Both the position numbers and the translations under genes were made by a program. The notes under the pieces were generated by a model. The model was not told the DNA's origin. It saw nothing but the letters and a program-made list of their open reading frames with translations, and ran no database searches. From Pelecanus crispus (Eukaryota; Chordata; Aves; Pelecaniformes; Pelecanidae), in contig NC_134643.1 of NCBI RefSeq assembly GCF_030463565.1, positions 4,102,001 to 4,166,000 on the forward strand: DNA of 64,000 nt, given 5' to 3'. Below are positions 61,223 to 64,000 of the stretch, in pieces. Position 1 is the stretch's first letter, and each line of letters begins with the position of its first letter.

Positions 61223-63467
61223 GCTCCTATGACAATACATTACTGATTGAAGAAGAAAAGCTGTACAGAGACATTACTAAACACAATACAAACCCAAAAA
61301 GTCTAGTAGATGGTGAATGCTTTTCTTGTGCCACTGAGGTTTTTTCCCCATAATCTATTAACCAGTCCAGGGTAGAAGGGCAGTAACTAATTGGAAATAA
61401 GAGGTCTGAATCCTCTCTCCAGAACTTAACATTTTCATTTATTTGTATATAGCAAAAATGAAAAGCTCATGGCCTCAGTATCTGAAAACAATATTCAGCC
61501 ACGCAGGCCTTGAGTTATCAGCCAGTTACATAAACAAGTAGTAATTCCTGAGAAAGCTTTGATAAGATGCTGTGTAACCCTGTACAATATAATTTCCATT
61601 AAAATATAATGCATGGGGAAAGCTTTTGTAGAAAAGTGACACCTAATTGTGAAACACATATGTTCCCCCTGCCACAGTCCCTACTTACAGGCATTTATTT
61701 GATCATAGCGATCATTTCAGCAAGCTGATTATTTTTTGGCTTGTATGTGCAAAGAGCTACAGTTGTTTCAAGCGCAACGTTGGCTGCTGCCAGTATCTAA
61801 GCAAAAAAACAGAGCTTTTGCACAGAGGCAGAGTTTCCAAAGCAGTAAATCGGGAGTTCACAGATGTGATTCTCATAGTACTAGACAGAAGGTTGGAAAT
61901 TAAATCTCATCTCTCTCATCGGAGGAGAAACTATAGCATGTTTTTAAACATGCTTTGAAACACAGCACTAGCAAAACAATGATGAAACTTGTAGTCTGCA
62001 GACCACTTCTGAAGGATTCGTGAAGGATAATTCAGGGAAGCAAGTTCATTGACAGCCTTTTAGTGCCACCTAAGTTACAAAACCCTCAGAACGTGTTACT
62101 GCTAATCCCACAAGTGACTTGCAAGTATCCTCCCTCCTTGTGATGCCTCATGATTAAAAAAACAGGAGAAAGCTACATCCCATGGATATTGCCATTCACC
62201 AGAACCTGGCAACTCCCTGATGGATTAATTTTGAAAAAGCGGTAACCAGCAAGTTACTCCATACCACTACTTGCAACCCATATAAAACTGAAGCAGCACC
62301 TCCCCTGACTTTAATGGAGCAAACCTGGATGAGTGACAGAGATAGCATGCTGGCCAGCTGTTGACACAGCAAGATAATGATTATTCTCTTGGATTTTTCA
62401 TGATGAGACTGCATTTGGCAGTCAGCCAAGGAGCAACTAAGGAGACCATTTGAACAGTTTGGTTGTCATGTTGAAAAAGCAACAACGCGACATCCAGCAC
62501 TCAGTGCTCTCCCAAGCAATGTAAGATTTTGGAAAAAAAAACAGGTCAGATAGTATATTTGAATGGAATTCTGCTGCTATGACATCTCTGTAAAGCATCC
62601 TCAGGATCTGGCCACTGCCTGCTCTCCTCCTTACCTTCACAGTAGGAGGAAAGTATTTTGAGATTGGTTCAGAGAAGAATTGGTTCACCTCTGAAGATGA
62701 AGAGCACTTAAGGTCCCTCACAAAACAAAGTGCTTCTGTGGCAGGAGACATGCTGACCTCTGGCAAGGTAGACCTTAAACTGAACACGGGCAAAACATGT
62801 CAGGTGTCACAAAGAGACGATCAAAATGGGATATTCAGACCACTTGTCTGAGTTGGATGCTGGCCATGTTGGGCTAGCTTTGTTTTCTACTTTGATTACT
62901 GTTTTTCTGACATCATCTTGTTTTCAATCAGGATTTCCTGGACTGGGCTGTGTCGCCTCTGTCCGTGGTACTTAGCCATGAAACCTCCCCTCTGTCAGGT
63001 GCCCAGTTCTGTATCTGGACTGAGCACTTGCCCCAGCAAGAGACCTGGGAACTTCACTGTTAGCTAAAAAAATATTTGCAGTTTGCCCATAAGAACTACT
63101 TCACCATTAAAAGGAGCGACAAGAACGTTTAAGGCTTGTTCTCACTCGACTTTGGAAGTTACTCGATGCCAAGGGACATAAGATGATCTTGATTCTCTTG
63201 CAGAAGGAAATTCTCCCTCTGACCACCAGCTCTGACACCACCTGAGTCAGGGCCAAAATGGATTATCACAGGAACCTGGACCACAAGTGTTCCCAATAGC
63301 TCCCTTAGACCTGAAATGACCGCCCGTGATTAGTCATGGACTGTGTGCTAAGCAAGTCAGGCAAGCTGTCAGTACAGCCTTTTGAAGACATCTGATACTG
63401 GTGGCATCTCTAGACCACATGTATGCTTCAGAGTCATACTCTGGCATATGCATGTTGGGGTTGGTGT

Positions 63468-63482
63468 CCCCCCCCCCCCCCC
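63468..63482 (+). repeat. C15 homopolymer
   Basis: Fifteen C in an MKLN1 intron, with no neighbouring feature. Confidence 0.75.
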
Positions 63483-64000
63483 TCCGTTTGTGTGTTGTTG
63501 TTTCTATAAAAGCAATTAAAAGTATACGACTGCTCGAAAAGGGTATGACCATCAACATACACGTTTCTGCCTCTCCTCCAACCAGAGGCTCTATTCAACT
63601 GTACTACACTTCCTCCACTTTGCACCACTACTGCCTTTCTTCATATCCGACTCATTACCACAGTACTCATTATCACAGCTGCATTCTCTTTTCCTCAGTC
63701 CCATTTTGTCCATTCTCTAGCTGAACTAACAAATTTCTTGCTCGTAACAGTTATGCAGCAGAAAGATAACCACCCCTAATGGCCTAATTTCACTGTAGTG
63801 CCCTCCTTCAACAGCAAAGAGAAAGCACCAGGTTTTTTGATGCAATGAGCTGGAGAAAGCTCCCGTGCTCACTGGCAAATGCATTTGGCAGACATGAAGA
63901 GCCACAGGGCCTACCCACGTTCAACACAGATTGAGTCAGGAGTCATTTTTAGCAGGCAAAGCTGTGTGCAAACCCATCTTTTAGAAATTGTACCTTGATC

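Noticed and set aside
62437-62793. A minus-strand ORF of 118 codons in the MKLN1 intron
   Set aside because: It is the only long frame nearby but shows no recognisable domain, splice sites or neighbours. The length is compatible with chance.

Overview
The window is bird nuclear DNA, most likely neoavian. Its interspersed repeats are CR1 LINE pieces, ERVL-type solo LTRs with TGTC...GACA termini and 5-bp target duplications, and a SINE with a tRNA-Ile-like head and a CR1 tail. The two protein genes are vertebrate single-copy genes arranged tail to tail, as they are in other amniotes: podocalyxin (PODXL, + strand) and muskelin (MKLN1, - strand). I see no prokaryotic genes, no CRISPR array and no complete mobile element.

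Layout. 1-10251: the 3' part of PODXL intron 1. It carries a 5'-truncated CR1 with broken reverse-transcriptase frames (about 289-1360), the SINE (5790-5930), a rearranged CR1 tail (5940-6114), a pair of oppositely oriented solo LTRs (7816-8403 and 9295-9860) and a short CR1 tail between them. 10252-24525: seven PODXL coding exons. These are a mucin exon with an apparent 1-nt frameshift, five small exons for the juxtamembrane ectodomain and transmembrane segment, and the last exon ending in the DTHL PDZ ligand. The signal-peptide exon is not in the window. 24526 to about 27995: the PODXL 3' UTR. About 28.0-29.06 kb: a short intergenic gap. 29.06-39.1 kb: probable long MKLN1 3' UTR or downstream sequence with a solo LTR. 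39116-55978: six MKLN1 coding exons on the - strand, giving the last 227 codons. 55979-64000: an upstream MKLN1 intron holding an ERVL remnant (RNase H and integrase fragments plus a 3' LTR).

The two genes act in different processes. PODXL is a sialomucin of podocyte, vascular and haematopoietic surfaces, tied to actin through ezrin and NHERF. MKLN1 is an intracellular kelch protein of the CTLH/GID ubiquitin-ligase complex. Their proximity is conserved synteny rather than a shared pathway. All splice junctions given here were read by eye (AG/GT plus codon phase), and every phase closes correctly between neighbouring exons.

I found no convincing new biological system. The points most worth a second look are the mucin-exon frameshift, the tRNA-Ile/CR1 SINE, the 15-bp minisatellite that creates long false ORFs, and the solo LTR whose poly(A) signal lies in the sense direction downstream of MKLN1.
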